The position numbers and the translations under genes are program-made. The notes below the pieces were generated by a model that was not told the origin of the DNA, made no database searches, and saw only the letters and a list, made by a program, of their open reading frames with translations. Source: Thermoplasmata archaeon (GTDB lineage Archaea > Thermoplasmatota > Thermoplasmata > Methanomassiliicoccales > Methanomethylophilaceae). From it: a stretch of DNA of 64,000 nucleotides. Numbering within the stretch: the stretch's first letter is position 1; each line of letters starts with the position of its first letter. The stretch lies in contig SUSV01000001.1 in assembly GCA_015063245.1 (NCBI GenBank), positions 292,546-356,545 on the forward strand, read 5' to 3'. Positions 25,809 through 35,026 of the stretch are shown in pieces.

Positions 25809-26924
25809 TTAGGAGAGTCGGTTTTTGGAATCGGGGCTCGCTTCCATGTAGAGGGATACGATCTGTTCCAACGGCAGGTCCGTCTTGAAGGATGTGGGGG
25901 CCATGTGCGTCATGGACGCTTTGCCGTTCGTCCTGAGGAGTTCGATGAAATCAGCAAGCTTGGGCGGAGACATCTTGATGTGCGAGGACAGCTCGCTCAT
26001 GTCGTACACGAACACCTCCGTATCGAGCTCGTTCGCCCAGAGGTCGAGATACTTCGAGCATCTCCTCTCTGCTGCCATTCCGTCGGAGCTCATCCTTCTG
26101 ACGAACTCCTGGTCGTGAAGGGGTCCGAGCCAGAAGGGCCCATGTCTGTGGACCGGGTCGTACGTCTTCGAGAGCGACCTCCCCATCGTATCCATGTTGT
26201 ACTCCATGTATCCGAGCTGATCCAGCATCCTGTCTGCCTTCTCGGCACTCTCCTCTACCTGGATGTAGGTGCGGAGGTAATGGTCGGCATAGAAAGAGAG
26301 CAGAGGCTTCATTCCCCTGTCGTATTTCGCCAGTTCCCTTGCGATGGTGCACATGAGGATGCGAAGACCCCCCTCGTGACACATGTATCCCCTCACAGGC
26401 TCCGATTGATATCTGCGCCTGCATTTGGGTGCATGAGCTCCGGCCAAAGGCGCGGTGTCCGTTGCGGTTATGGCGAGTATCCCGTTCCTCCTGCATCCCC
26501 TTATGGCGGATTCGATGTACGGGACAGGCGAACCGAACGGATCGAGGTCCACGTAGTCGAACGATTCCTCCGTGAAAAGTATGTGGAGGTTCTTGTTGGA
26601 GGATCTGCAGTTGTCCAGACCGTTGAGCCTGATGTTCTCATCGATGTACGGTATGGCATCAGCGCTGTAATCGTTCGCGGTCACCTGCGTCCCCCTGACC
26701 TCGTTCGCTATGCGCACGGCCCTCGAACCGGTGGCTGTCATCGCATCGGCTACGGTCAGATCCTTCCCGACAGCGCGCAGCAGCATGACGCTTATATCGC
26801 GGTTGAACGCCATCTGCTCGTTGAAGAACACCCCGCCCTGTATCTTGCCGGGGCCTCCGGCGGAATGGATCTCCGGAACGAGAATGTCTGTTGAACCCTC
26901 ACGGATGATGACACCGTCAGGCAT
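25809..26924 (-). CDS. trm1: tRNA (guanine26-N2)-dimethyltransferase
   Basis: Trm1 methylates G26 of tRNAs using SAM. The 371-residue product begins with IIREGSTDILVP and has the SAM-binding MTATGSRAVRIANEV and the catalytic DLDPFGSPVPYIE. The GILAITATDTAPLAG stretch and CRRRY with the C-terminal zinc region follow the archaeal family. It starts at ATG 26924, overlapping the stop of the THEP1 gene (TGATG), so both are co-expressed. The stop is TAA. Confidence 0.96.
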   Translation of the reverse strand: MPDGVIIREGSTDILVPEIHSAGGPGKIQGGVFFNEQMAFNRDISVMLLRAVGKDLTVADAMTATGSRAVRIANEVRGTQVTANDYSADAIPYIDENIRLNGLDNCRSSNKNLHILFTEESFDYVDLDPFGSPVPYIESAIRGCRRNGILAITATDTAPLAGAHAPKCRRRYQSEPVRGYMCHEGGLRILMCTIARELAKYDRGMKPLLSFYADHYLRTYIQVEESAEKADRMLDQLGYMEYNMDTMGRSLSKTYDPVHRHGPFWLGPLHDQEFVRRMSSDGMAAERRCSKYLDLWANELDTEVFVYDMSELSSHIKMSPPKLADFIELLRTNGKASMTHMAPTSFKTDLPLEQIVSLYMEASPDSKNRLS

Positions 26925-27469
26925 CAAACGTTCTCTCCGTGCATGAGGCGGACAATCTTGTAGGGGAGGATGTTCCTGTTTGTAGGGGTTACCTCCAGAA
27001 TTCTTACGTCGTCCCTTCTCCTGATGTCCTGCAGGAGAGGGTTCCTTGATTTCTTGTGAAGCGTTATGATCATGGGTTTATCCGCTTCCAAGGATTCCTT
27101 GACAGCTTCCACGAACGCCTCGCTCTCGACCTCCATCTTACCGACCTCGTCGATAACGATGATGTCGCATTTCTCCACAGCGTCCTTGATGGCTTTCACG
27201 CCGACCTCTTCGAGTTTGCCGAGGTCGACACCGATCTTGCCGACCATGATCTTGCTCTCGATCTCGGTGCTTGCAAAGACCTGCTGTTCGCCAGTTAGGA
27301 GATTCCTGACTGTAAACCCTGTTTTCTTCCTTGCTTCCTCGATGGGCTCATCGATCATCCCGCCGATGAGGAGCTCCTCCTCCTTCAGCATCTCGATAAC
27401 ACGAAGAAGCGCATAAGTCTTACCGGATCCAGGCAAGCCTGTGATTCCGATTTTAATATCTGTAATCAT
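26924..27469 (-). CDS. THEP1-type nucleoside-triphosphatase
   Basis: A small P-loop NTPase of 181 residues with Walker A GLPGSGKT, Walker B IIVIDEVGKME and the downstream ITLHKKSRNPL. THEP1 hydrolyses ATP, GTP and other nucleotides in vitro, and its cellular role is unclear. I chose ATG 27469, preceded by a GATGGAG site; an upstream in-frame ATG would add 17 unconserved residues. It is translationally coupled to trm1. Confidence 0.92.
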   Translation of the reverse strand: MITDIKIGITGLPGSGKTYALLRVIEMLKEEELLIGGMIDEPIEEARKKTGFTVRNLLTGEQQVFASTEIESKIMVGKIGVDLGKLEEVGVKAIKDAVEKCDIIVIDEVGKMEVESEAFVEAVKESLEADKPMIITLHKKSRNPLLQDIRRRDDVRILEVTPTNRNILPYKIVRLMHGENV

Positions 27470-27662
27470 GGGTTCTCCATCAGTCGTTAGACTGGCTACC
27501 CAATAATAGATTACATGCAATATAAAAGTTGCCGACTTTTCACCTTAAAGGTTTAGAAAATTTAACAGTGTTATTATCAATTAGCCAGTTAGTTAATATC
27601 CGTTACCCTGCAGGCACCTATTAACAATGATTTTATTAATTAATAATTGGATAATACTTCCA

Positions 27663-28205
27663 ATGTATTTCGAGGACTACGTAAATTGTCTCACGAAGTG
27701 TCCGGGGGTTATGCGTTTCGAAACTCTCACGCAGAATGTGATAGATCATGTAATGGACCTCGAGTATTCGCCCAGGAACATCGGGTTCACCCCTGTGGAC
27801 CCCAGAGGCATGAAGGAAGTGACCGACATGACCTCGACGATGGTTCTCTTCTGCAATTCCGATTTCCCGATGTTCACGCAGCCATGCATGGATATCCTGG
27901 ACGAGAACGGCAGACTCATCGGATTCGACATCCTGGACCAGGATAGGCACATATTCAACTCGAAGAATTTCATATGGCTCACGAAGAATCTTTTCGTGGA
28001 CACATCCCAGCTCGACACCAGAGGCAACCTCACCACCGTCATACATTCGGTGAGGATGAACGTGCCCGGCGTCCCCGACGAGGTGAAATCTAGGGTTTAC
28101 TACCCCTGCATGAACACCGCGCGGTATCTTAACGATTATTTCAAAATCAAGTGCAGGGTCCTCTCCACAGTCATCCTGGGCGTGGACCTGAATCAGCCCA
28201 GCTGA
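27663..28205 (+). CDS. Hypothetical protein (180 aa)
   Basis: I do not recognise this protein. It starts MYFEDYVNCLTKCPGVMRFE and has several cysteines spread along its length but no CxxC pair. Strand-rich segments (TMVLFCNSDFPMF, RLIGFDILDQD, VIHSVRMNVPG) suggest a compact alpha/beta fold. An upstream in-frame ATG at 27627 would add 12 hydrophobic residues and is less likely. It is convergent with mptD, with a 13-base overlap. Confidence 0.6.
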   Translation: MYFEDYVNCLTKCPGVMRFETLTQNVIDHVMDLEYSPRNIGFTPVDPRGMKEVTDMTSTMVLFCNSDFPMFTQPCMDILDENGRLIGFDILDQDRHIFNSKNFIWLTKNLFVDTSQLDTRGNLTTVIHSVRMNVPGVPDEVKSRVYYPCMNTARYLNDYFKIKCRVLSTVILGVDLNQPS

Positions 28206-28579
28206 TTGATCTCCGAGATGAACATCAGCGGGTATCTGAGCTCCTCATCGTATCTTATCTCTGCTTTGACCTCGGTGCTGCCGAGGGCGATCACCACTAC
28301 GGCATCGATCATATCGCCGGTGAGGGACACGTAGGAATAGGTGTCGCCGTTGTTGATGAACGCTTTGCGGTCGATGGCGACCTTGGCCGATTTGACATAG
28401 GGCTGGACCTCGATCGTTCTGGCGATGGTGTACTCGAGATTCTCCACGGTATGGAGATTGACCGGCGTGCCGACGAACTGGTGGTAGATGGTGGCCATCT
28501 TTATGCCTGCCTCGAACGCGGCACGGTCGCGTTCCGTGCATGAGAATCTGCTGTTGGCCAAATCTTCCCTATCGGTCAT
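28193..28579 (-). CDS. mptD: Archaeal dihydroneopterin aldolase (MptD type)
   Basis: MptD cleaves dihydroneopterin to 6-hydroxymethyl-dihydropterin in methanopterin synthesis. The 128-residue product has the family core FEAGIKMATIYHQFVGTPV and the later ARTIEVQPYVKSAKVAIDR and YSYVSLTGDMID. I chose ATG 28579 (MTDREDLANS); the longer frame upstream lacks conservation. Its presence fits a lineage that makes a tetrahydromethanopterin-type or related pterin. Confidence 0.88.
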   Translation of the reverse strand: MTDREDLANSRFSCTERDRAAFEAGIKMATIYHQFVGTPVNLHTVENLEYTIARTIEVQPYVKSAKVAIDRKAFINNGDTYSYVSLTGDMIDAVVVIALGSTEVKAEIRYDEELRYPLMFISEINQLG

Positions 28580-28694
28580 GTCAGCCCGATGTCGGGCGCG
28601 ATATATTATGTTTGACTCATCGCGCTCCGCAGCCTCACGGCCGCTCAGAGCGGACAAATCTGCCTCGGATCGGCATGGGAGTGTCGGTATCAGC

Positions 28695-30044
28695 TCATCT
28701 CTTCTCGAGAGGAACGTATTCCTTCGCTTCCTGGATGTTGATATATGCAGGCCTGAGGATCTTGTTGGATGTGATCAGTTCCTCGATACGGTGGGCGCTC
28801 CATCCGATGATCCTCGCAGTGGCGAAGAGCGGTGTGAAGAGTTCCTTCGGGATGTCGAGCATGTCGTACACGAAACCGCTGTAGAAATCGACGTTAGCGC
28901 ATACGCTCTTGTTGTTATGCTTATGCTGCATGATGAGGCCGGGCGCGATCTTCTCGATGTTCTCGTAGTATCTGTAGTCCTTGAGGCGTCCCTTCTCCGT
29001 GGCGAGGTCTTTTACGAATGATTTGAACACACGTGCACGGGGGTCCGACTTGGTGTAGACAGCATGACCCATACCGTAGATGAGTCCGGATCTGTCGAAC
29101 GCCTGCTTGTCAAGGATCTTGTTGAGATAGGCGGTGAGGTCTTCCTCGTCATCAGGGTCCTTTACATGTCTCTTGATGTCGTACATCATGTCCATTACCT
29201 TGAGGTTGGCACCTCCGTGCTTAGGTCCCTTCAGGGAGGACATCGCAGCCGCGATGACAGCATACGTGTCCGATCCGCTGGATGTTGTGACCCTCGTGGT
29301 GAATGTGGAGTTGTTTCCTCCTCCGTGCTCCATGTGGAGGACCAGCGCGAGGTCGAGGACTGTGGCCTCCAGTTCAGAGTACTTCTTGTCCGGCCTGAGC
29401 ATGCGCAGGAAGTTCTCCGCCGATGAGAGGCTGTGATCGGGATTGTGGATGTACATGCTCTGGCCGTTGATGTAATGGTTGTAGGCATGGTAGCTGTACA
29501 CGGTGAGCATGGGGAAGACCGTGATCAGGTAGAGGCACTGCCTCAGGACGTTGTCTATCGAGTTGTCCAGCGCATCGTCGTCGTAGGATGCAAGGAAGAG
29601 GACCTCCCTCGAGATCGCGTTCATGACATCCTTGCTGGCGGCCTTCATGATGACGTCCCTTGTGAACGTCTTGGGAAGCTTACGGTTCTGGTTCAGTATG
29701 GAGATGTACTCTTTGAGCTCCCGCTCGTTGGGGAGCTTTCCGAAGAGGACCAGGTAGGAGACCTCCTCGAAACCGAATCTCTTGTTCAGGAATCCCTGGG
29801 TGAGGTCCTCGATACTGTATCCGCGGTAGCGGAGGATACCCTCGCACTCCTGCTTCTCCCCGTTGACCGTAGTGGTACCGTCGACCTGGGAAACTTCGGT
29901 GAGTCCGACGATGACTCCGTTCCCTTGGGTGTCGCGGAGACCCTTCTTGACGTCATATTTGGAGTATTCGGCCTGCGCAAAAGTGTCGTTCTCGACGCAG
30001 AGTTTGCGTTTTGATTCAATGAATGATGCGTATTCCTTCTTCAT
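28695..30044 (-). CDS. gltA: Citrate synthase
   Basis: Condenses oxaloacetate and acetyl-CoA to citrate, feeding 2-oxoglutarate and glutamate synthesis. The 449-residue protein has the catalytic histidine regions MEHGGGNNSTFTTRV and GPKHGGANLKVMD, IYGMGHAVYTKSDPRA, and the distal active-site segment VNVDFYSGF-like ANVDFYSGFVYDML. The length is on the long side, with an N-terminal extension of about 50 residues. It is monocistronic with its own promoter on the AT-rich side. Confidence 0.95.
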   Translation of the reverse strand: MKKEYASFIESKRKLCVENDTFAQAEYSKYDVKKGLRDTQGNGVIVGLTEVSQVDGTTTVNGEKQECEGILRYRGYSIEDLTQGFLNKRFGFEEVSYLVLFGKLPNERELKEYISILNQNRKLPKTFTRDVIMKAASKDVMNAISREVLFLASYDDDALDNSIDNVLRQCLYLITVFPMLTVYSYHAYNHYINGQSMYIHNPDHSLSSAENFLRMLRPDKKYSELEATVLDLALVLHMEHGGGNNSTFTTRVTTSSGSDTYAVIAAAMSSLKGPKHGGANLKVMDMMYDIKRHVKDPDDEEDLTAYLNKILDKQAFDRSGLIYGMGHAVYTKSDPRARVFKSFVKDLATEKGRLKDYRYYENIEKIAPGLIMQHKHNNKSVCANVDFYSGFVYDMLDIPKELFTPLFATARIIGWSAHRIEELITSNKILRPAYINIQEAKEYVPLEKR

Positions 30045-30224
30045 ATGAGCCCACCTGTGGTCGTTTTCCCTTTTCGTGGGTATGGACTGATGGTAAAAAG
30101 CATTTATTATTATTAAACCGAGTCTGTCTGTTTAATCGGGCGTTAATAACAAAAAATACGCCGTTTTCGAATGGTTTTTGCAATTTTTCAATAAAAAATC
30201 AATCGATGGATGGATGCTATCTCC

Positions 30225-30249
30225 ATAACATTTATATTGATTAATCAAT
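30225..30249 (+). promoter_or_regulatory. TATA and 14-bp palindrome ahead of the Panacea gene
   Basis: A TATA-like acatttatatt is followed directly by the perfect palindrome attgattaatcaat (30236-30249), 20 bases before the ATG at 30269. A palindrome between TATA and start is a good place for a repressor. Autoregulation by the antitoxin-like protein is an inference. Confidence 0.6.
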
Positions 30250-30268
30250 GTTTATGTTGTAGATATCA

Positions 30269-30853
30269 ATGACTGCCTACCATGTAACGGACATCGCGAA
30301 CTTCTTCATTAATTATTACAAGAATTCCGTTGATCCCATGACCCTCTCCCGCGTACAGCTCTTTACGTATTTCGCTCAGGCCGAGAGCCTGGCACGCAAT
30401 GACAGGCTCCTGTTCGAGGACGAGATTAGGGCCTACAGCACCGGTCCCGCAGTCACCAGGCTCTGCGTCTATTACGAAGGTGCCGGTAACATGCCCATCG
30501 ATATCTACAAGACTTTCGACCCCTCGATATTCGATAAGAAGGATTTCGATGTCCTTCAGGATGTCGCGATTTATTACAATCAGTTCTCGACATCCGAGCT
30601 CATGATCAAGTCATTCATCACCGGCGGTCCATGGGAGCAGTACTACACGAAGGACTCCACCAACATGCCTGCGATCGACCCCTCCTCCATCAAGGAGTTC
30701 TACGCAGCGAGGCCCCGCGTTCCGAACTACATCGATTTCATGGTGCACATGCTCGAGGACAACGGAATGACCAACGACAGATACAACATCGGATCCGTCG
30801 CAGGAGCGACCAAACCATATATCGATAAGGTCATGTCCGGCTCATGGGAATGA
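30269..30853 (+). CDS. SocA/Panacea-type antitoxin-domain protein
   Basis: The 194-residue protein matches the Panacea (DUF4065, GepA/SocA-like) domain: ANFFINYYKNSVDPMTLSRV, LFTYFAQAESLARND, LFEDEIRAYSTGPAV, and a long helical tail. Panacea domains act as antitoxins for varied toxins or as protease adaptors. No clear toxin gene is adjacent: the next gene is a ThiS-like carrier that overlaps its end by 10 bases. It may be an orphan or may act with that neighbour. Confidence 0.8.
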   Translation: MTAYHVTDIANFFINYYKNSVDPMTLSRVQLFTYFAQAESLARNDRLLFEDEIRAYSTGPAVTRLCVYYEGAGNMPIDIYKTFDPSIFDKKDFDVLQDVAIYYNQFSTSELMIKSFITGGPWEQYYTKDSTNMPAIDPSSIKEFYAARPRVPNYIDFMVHMLEDNGMTNDRYNIGSVAGATKPYIDKVMSGSWE

Positions 30854-31035
30854 TTATCATAATGGGGAAGGAGCTCCAGGTCGGTTCCGGCATCACCATC
30901 GAACAGGCCATACTGGACAACGGCTACCATCCCGATTCCTTTCTTTACATGATCGACGGCAGACCGGTGCCGATGGATACGGTCATCGGGGATCCTGCCG
31001 TGGTCAAAGCAATAAGGGTGGCAAGCGGCGGTTAA
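30844..31035 (+). CDS. ThiS/MoaD-like ubiquitin-fold sulfur carrier (63 aa)
   Basis: A 63-residue protein with a beta-grasp pattern (IIIMGKELQV, then IDGRPVPMDTVIGD) and a C-terminal Gly-Gly (VASGG) followed by TAA. That end is needed for adenylation and thiocarboxylation by an E1-like enzyme. It starts at ATG 30844 or 30850, inside the Panacea gene. The E1-like gene at 19179 is a possible partner. It may supply sulfur for thiamine, molybdopterin, tRNA or cysteine synthesis; which one cannot be told. Confidence 0.82.
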   Translation: MGMIIIMGKELQVGSGITIEQAILDNGYHPDSFLYMIDGRPVPMDTVIGDPAVVKAIRVASGG

Positions 31036-31868
31036 TGCAGTCCCGTCATCTTTACAAACGACCTGAAGTCAAAACCGTCCTCGGTCGCATGTCCAATCAT
31101 CTCGTCCAGATTGGACAGGAACGCTGAATGGATGTCGTTGCCTTCCAGCTTCCCTCCCGATGATGAGAGCGAATCCTCCTCGGGGAACCGCAGGTACTCG
31201 TACCTGAGCACACCCAGGCATTTCATCCCTGTCAGCGATTCTATCTTCTCTATCGCCGGTTTCAGGATGGACGCATCGCCTCTGAAACGGTTGATAATGA
31301 ATCCCTTCATCTGAGGCCTGAGCTCCTCTGGGATGAGCCTCCATGTGCCGTATATCGCCGCGAAGACGCCTCCGCGCTCTATATCCCCGACAAGGATGGC
31401 GGGGATGCCTGTGGCCCGCATCAATCCGACGTTTGCGATATCCGTCTTCATCAGATTGAGCTCGACCGGCGAACCGGACCCCTCGCAGAGGAGGGCCTCA
31501 TGCTTGTCGGTCATGCGGTCGTAGGCTTTCTTCACTTCGCCCATGACCATCTCACGGTCCATGGGGTCGTCCTTGGTGATGTCCATGAACGGTTTCCCGT
31601 TGAGCACCAGCTGCATCACGCCGTGACCTGACGGTTTCAGGAGAACGGGGTTCATATCGGTCTCGGGGTCGATGCCGCAGGCCAGGGCCTGGAACGACTG
31701 TCCTATGCCGATCTCACCACCGTCCCTGGTCGCAATGGAATTGAGCGAAAGGTTGGATCCCTTGAACGGGGCCACATCGTACCCTTTCCTCTTCAGGTAC
31801 CTGCAGAGCATGGCGCAGACCGTGGTCTTGCCGGCACCGGATGATGTTCCGAGGATGAGGATGCTCAT
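31032..31868 (-). CDS. CobQ/CbiP-like N-terminal ATPase domain, lacking the amidotransferase domain
   Basis: The 278-residue protein matches only the N-terminal dethiobiotin-synthetase-like half of cobyric acid synthase: LILGTSSGAGKTTVCAML, APFKGSNLSLNSIATRDGGE, MNPVLLKPSG, and LVGDIERGGVFAAIYGT. The glutaminase half with its catalytic Cys and His is missing. The stop is a clean TAA with no remnant after it, so it looks like a genuine short form. It overlaps the full CbiP gene upstream by 4 bases. It may amidate another substrate with help from the full enzyme, or act on a modified corrinoid; that is a guess. Confidence 0.82.
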   Translation of the reverse strand: MSILILGTSSGAGKTTVCAMLCRYLKRKGYDVAPFKGSNLSLNSIATRDGGEIGIGQSFQALACGIDPETDMNPVLLKPSGHGVMQLVLNGKPFMDITKDDPMDREMVMGEVKKAYDRMTDKHEALLCEGSGSPVELNLMKTDIANVGLMRATGIPAILVGDIERGGVFAAIYGTWRLIPEELRPQMKGFIINRFRGDASILKPAIEKIESLTGMKCLGVLRYEYLRFPEEDSLSSSGGKLEGNDIHSAFLSNLDEMIGHATEDGFDFRSFVKMTGLH

Positions 31869-33685
31869 TCCCTCACCCCTGCGATGTCGATCAGCTTGTC
31901 AACATCCATGTTGTCCTCGAACACCTTCGCCAGCTTCTTGAGGTTCTCCTCCAGCGTCTCCTCGTAATCCGGGGTGACGACGGCATCGATCGGCCTCCCG
32001 TCATGCTTGATGAAGGACAGGAAGTACTTCCTGAAAGCGGGCTTGTCGAATATCCCATGCTGATATGTGCCGAAGGTGAGCTCATCCTCTCTGACCGAAC
32101 CCTCTTGGAGCGGATCCATATGGAACCTGTCGATCAGGACCAGGGGAGATTCGTTCACCTCGGATATGCCCATATGGAGCTCATACCCGGTGATCTCGCC
32201 CTTGTCCCCGACAGCGAGCCTGCCCTCGTTCAGGATGATCTGCTTGGAGTACTCGCTGAATCTAGTGATATTGTCGAAGAATCCTAATCCCTCATAGACC
32301 GCTTTCTTCCCCGCCTCGATGCCGTTGCTGTCATCCAGCGTCTTCCCCATCATCTGATAGCCTCCGCAGATCCCGACGATGGGGATCCTCTTCCACAGCT
32401 TCCTTATGGCATCGGCGATGCCGTTCTTCCTCATCCAGAAGTAATCCGCGATGGTGTTCTTGGTGCCGGGCATGACTATCGCATCGACACCTTCGAGGTC
32501 CTCCGGCTTCTCGACGAAGACCGTGGAGACGTCCTCGAGGAACAATGGGTCGAGGTCTGTGAAGTTGGCCATGCGCGGGAACTTTATGACCCCGATAAGG
32601 CACTTGCCCTCGCCCTTGGTACGGATGCCTCTGAGAGCCTCCGAGTCCTCGCTGGGAAGCACGACATCCGCGTGCGGGATGATCCCGATGACGGGGATGC
32701 CCGTGAGACGCTCCAGCTCATCTGCTCCGGAGCGCAGCTTGGAGGTATCTCCCCTGACGTTGTTGAGTATTATCCCTTTGATGCGCTTCCTGTCATCCTC
32801 GGGGATGAGCTCTATGGTCCCGATCGCATATGCGAAGGACCCTCCCCATTCCACGTTGACGACAAGGATCACGTTAGCATCGGCGATGTTAGCAGCGCGC
32901 ATGTTGGCGATGTCCTTGTCATAGATGTTTATCTCCGCAGGCGAACCGGCGCCTTCCATGACAACGCAGTCGTATCTGTTCTTCAGGAAGTCCACGTGCT
33001 CCTTCACGATGCCGATCCCGGGCCCGGGGACGAACTCATTGTAGTAGCCTTCCACATCATAGTCCGCGAAAGGCTTCCCGCAGACCATGACCTGTGACAC
33101 TGTGTCCCCTTTCGGTTTGAGCAGGATCGGGTTCATGTGCGCATCTGGGTTGGTGATTCCTGCGGCCTTGGCCTGGAGCACCTGTATCATGGCGATCTCG
33201 GCGCCATGCCTGGTGACCTTGGAGTTCAGGCTCATGTTCTGCGATTTGAACGGGGCCACCAGATATCCCCTGTTGTGGAGTATCCTGCATATGGCAGCGA
33301 CAGTGATCGATTTGCCCGCATCCGATGTTGCGCCCACGACCATCAGGGCCTTGCCCTTCTTCCAGAACTTCTCCTTGGCCGAGGCGAAGACGTCCTTCAT
33401 GCGCGGGTCCTTCGCATCCTTGATCCCTATGCGGTCGATCTCGGAAAGGACGAACTTGCATACATCCGTCCTGTGAACGAAGAGGCAGTCCGAGCAGTTC
33501 CATACTGGTCCGTGCCTGCCCTGCAGGGTCCATCCGAAGGTCTCGTCGTTGCATGGATAGAATGGGCAGTAGCAGAGCGAGCAATCCTGATTCACGAAGT
33601 GGCAGGGATGATAGGGACACTCCCTGTTGGACCCTATCCAGCCTCTCTCGATCTCCTCGTTGACCTTCTTGCGGATGATATCCAT
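31865..33685 (-). CDS. cbiP: Cobyric acid synthase with N-terminal Cys-rich domain
   Basis: CbiP amidates four carboxylates of adenosyl-cobyrinic acid diamide with glutamine. The 606-residue protein has an added Cys-rich small domain at about residues 14-70 (CPYHPC, CSLCYCPFYPC and CSDC). The ATPase half follows from about 110 (VVGATSDAGKSITVA, APFKSQNMSLNS, NPILLKPKGD), then the amidotransferase half with GICGGYQMMG and the late THQHG-like TYQHGIFD. I chose ATG 33685, since the frame upstream lacks conservation. It supports corrinoid supply for the methyltransferases in this window. The Cys-rich domain is known in corrinoid loci, fused or separate. Confidence 0.93.
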   Translation of the reverse strand: MDIIRKKVNEEIERGWIGSNRECPYHPCHFVNQDCSLCYCPFYPCNDETFGWTLQGRHGPVWNCSDCLFVHRTDVCKFVLSEIDRIGIKDAKDPRMKDVFASAKEKFWKKGKALMVVGATSDAGKSITVAAICRILHNRGYLVAPFKSQNMSLNSKVTRHGAEIAMIQVLQAKAAGITNPDAHMNPILLKPKGDTVSQVMVCGKPFADYDVEGYYNEFVPGPGIGIVKEHVDFLKNRYDCVVMEGAGSPAEINIYDKDIANMRAANIADANVILVVNVEWGGSFAYAIGTIELIPEDDRKRIKGIILNNVRGDTSKLRSGADELERLTGIPVIGIIPHADVVLPSEDSEALRGIRTKGEGKCLIGVIKFPRMANFTDLDPLFLEDVSTVFVEKPEDLEGVDAIVMPGTKNTIADYFWMRKNGIADAIRKLWKRIPIVGICGGYQMMGKTLDDSNGIEAGKKAVYEGLGFFDNITRFSEYSKQIILNEGRLAVGDKGEITGYELHMGISEVNESPLVLIDRFHMDPLQEGSVREDELTFGTYQHGIFDKPAFRKYFLSFIKHDGRPIDAVVTPDYEETLEENLKKLAKVFEDNMDVDKLIDIAGVRE

Positions 33686-33790
33686 GCTTATCTGTGGGAT
33701 GTATAGTCGAATATCAATAAAATAGTGCTTGGGAGCGAAAGTGGCCGGAATATAAACCAACTCCCTGCTGGACAGATGATTCGAAGGATT

Positions 33791-33826
33791 CCACTTTCAC
33801 TCACCCTCTAGTTCCGTTAATATACT
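33791..33826 (+). promoter_or_regulatory. Promoter with motif shared with the Hjc-like gene
   Basis: The 15-base sequence ccactttcactcacc (33791-33805) is followed 12 bases later by TATA-like ttaatatact. The same 15 bases lie at 56401, in the same place before another DNA-repair gene. Confidence 0.65.
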
Positions 33827-33847
33827 CAAGATGCCTTGATTATGAGG

Positions 33848-35026
33848 ATGGGAAGCACTTTCAGGTTCATGCATTGCGCGGACCTGCACCTCGGTTCGAG
33901 GTTCAGAGGCGTAGACTCGCGGGATCCGGCACTGGCGGAGAGAATGAGACGTTCTATATTCGACTCCTTCGAGAAGATAGTCGACACCGCGGTAAGAGAG
34001 AAGGCAGACATGCTCGTCATCTCGGGCGACCTTTACGATGACGGGAATGAGCTCCCCTCCACGCGCATGTGGCTCGCCAGGCAGCTGGAAAGGCTGTCGA
34101 TCCCGGTGTTCATATGCCGCGGCAACCACGATTCGGCCATGACATGGGACGAATCAATCTCCTATCCGGATAACGTCCACGAGTTCCCGTCCGAGCCTGA
34201 GAGCATCACGATCAATGACGACATAGAGGTCGTCGGAGTCAGCTATGCCGTTAATCACGAGACCAGGAACTTGGCAGGCATGATCAAGGGAAGACAGGAT
34301 AGGTTCACCATCGCATGCGTCCACTGCGACCTCGACTCGTATTCCGAAGGATACTCGTACGCACCCTGCTCGGAATCCGACCTCAGGGGAAGCGGGGTGG
34401 ACTACTGGGCGCTGGGCCACATCCACAAGAGGGAAGTTGTCTCCGATTCGCCTTACATCGTCTATCCCGGCAATATCCAGGGGCGCAACCGCAAGGAATC
34501 GGGATCGAAGGGGGCGTATCTTGTCACCGTCTCGGACAGAAGGGTGACGTCGCTTGACTTCATCCCCACGCAGTCCCTGATCTGGAAGGATGTGGAGGTA
34601 GACATAGCGGGCAAGAGCCTTAACGATGCGATCTCAGAGATACGTTCCAAGGCCAACCGCAGTTCGATAGTGAGGCTGATCTTCACAGGCTCGGGGGATC
34701 TCGACAGGATGCTACGTATGCGGACCGAAGATATCCGTAAGGCGATCTCGGAAGATGTGGGCTGCATCATATCCTCAGTCGTGGTCGAGACTACCCCGCT
34801 GATAGATCTGGAGGCCAGGTCGGAATCCAAGGACATGACCGGCAGTATAATCCGTGCCGGGGCCAGGCTGCACACGCTGTCCAAGGAGCAGATCGTCGAT
34901 ATAATCTGCCAGAACAAGGTCGCCGCCCGCTACCGCGACCGCTACATGGCGATGCCGGAGGAAGAGCTCCGCTCGATCATCGATGACGCCATGAAGGGCG
35001 TGATCGCACGTATGGAGGCGGAATGA
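33848..35026 (+). CDS. Mre11/SbcD/YhaO-like metallophosphoesterase nuclease
   Basis: A 392-residue calcineurin-like nuclease with the full set of metal motifs: HCADLHLGS, SGDLYDDG, CRGNHDS, CVHCDLD and LGHIHKRE. It probably forms a complex with the ATPase encoded next and cuts DNA ends. I chose ATG 33848 because it lies at leaderless distance from the TATA element; ATG 33842 and TTG 33836 are in frame upstream. The TGA overlaps the next ATG. Pairing with a YhaN-like rather than a Rad50-like partner makes YhaO the closest analogue. Confidence 0.9.
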   Translation: MGSTFRFMHCADLHLGSRFRGVDSRDPALAERMRRSIFDSFEKIVDTAVREKADMLVISGDLYDDGNELPSTRMWLARQLERLSIPVFICRGNHDSAMTWDESISYPDNVHEFPSEPESITINDDIEVVGVSYAVNHETRNLAGMIKGRQDRFTIACVHCDLDSYSEGYSYAPCSESDLRGSGVDYWALGHIHKREVVSDSPYIVYPGNIQGRNRKESGSKGAYLVTVSDRRVTSLDFIPTQSLIWKDVEVDIAGKSLNDAISEIRSKANRSSIVRLIFTGSGDLDRMLRMRTEDIRKAISEDVGCIISSVVVETTPLIDLEARSESKDMTGSIIRAGARLHTLSKEQIVDIICQNKVAARYRDRYMAMPEEELRSIIDDAMKGVIARMEAE

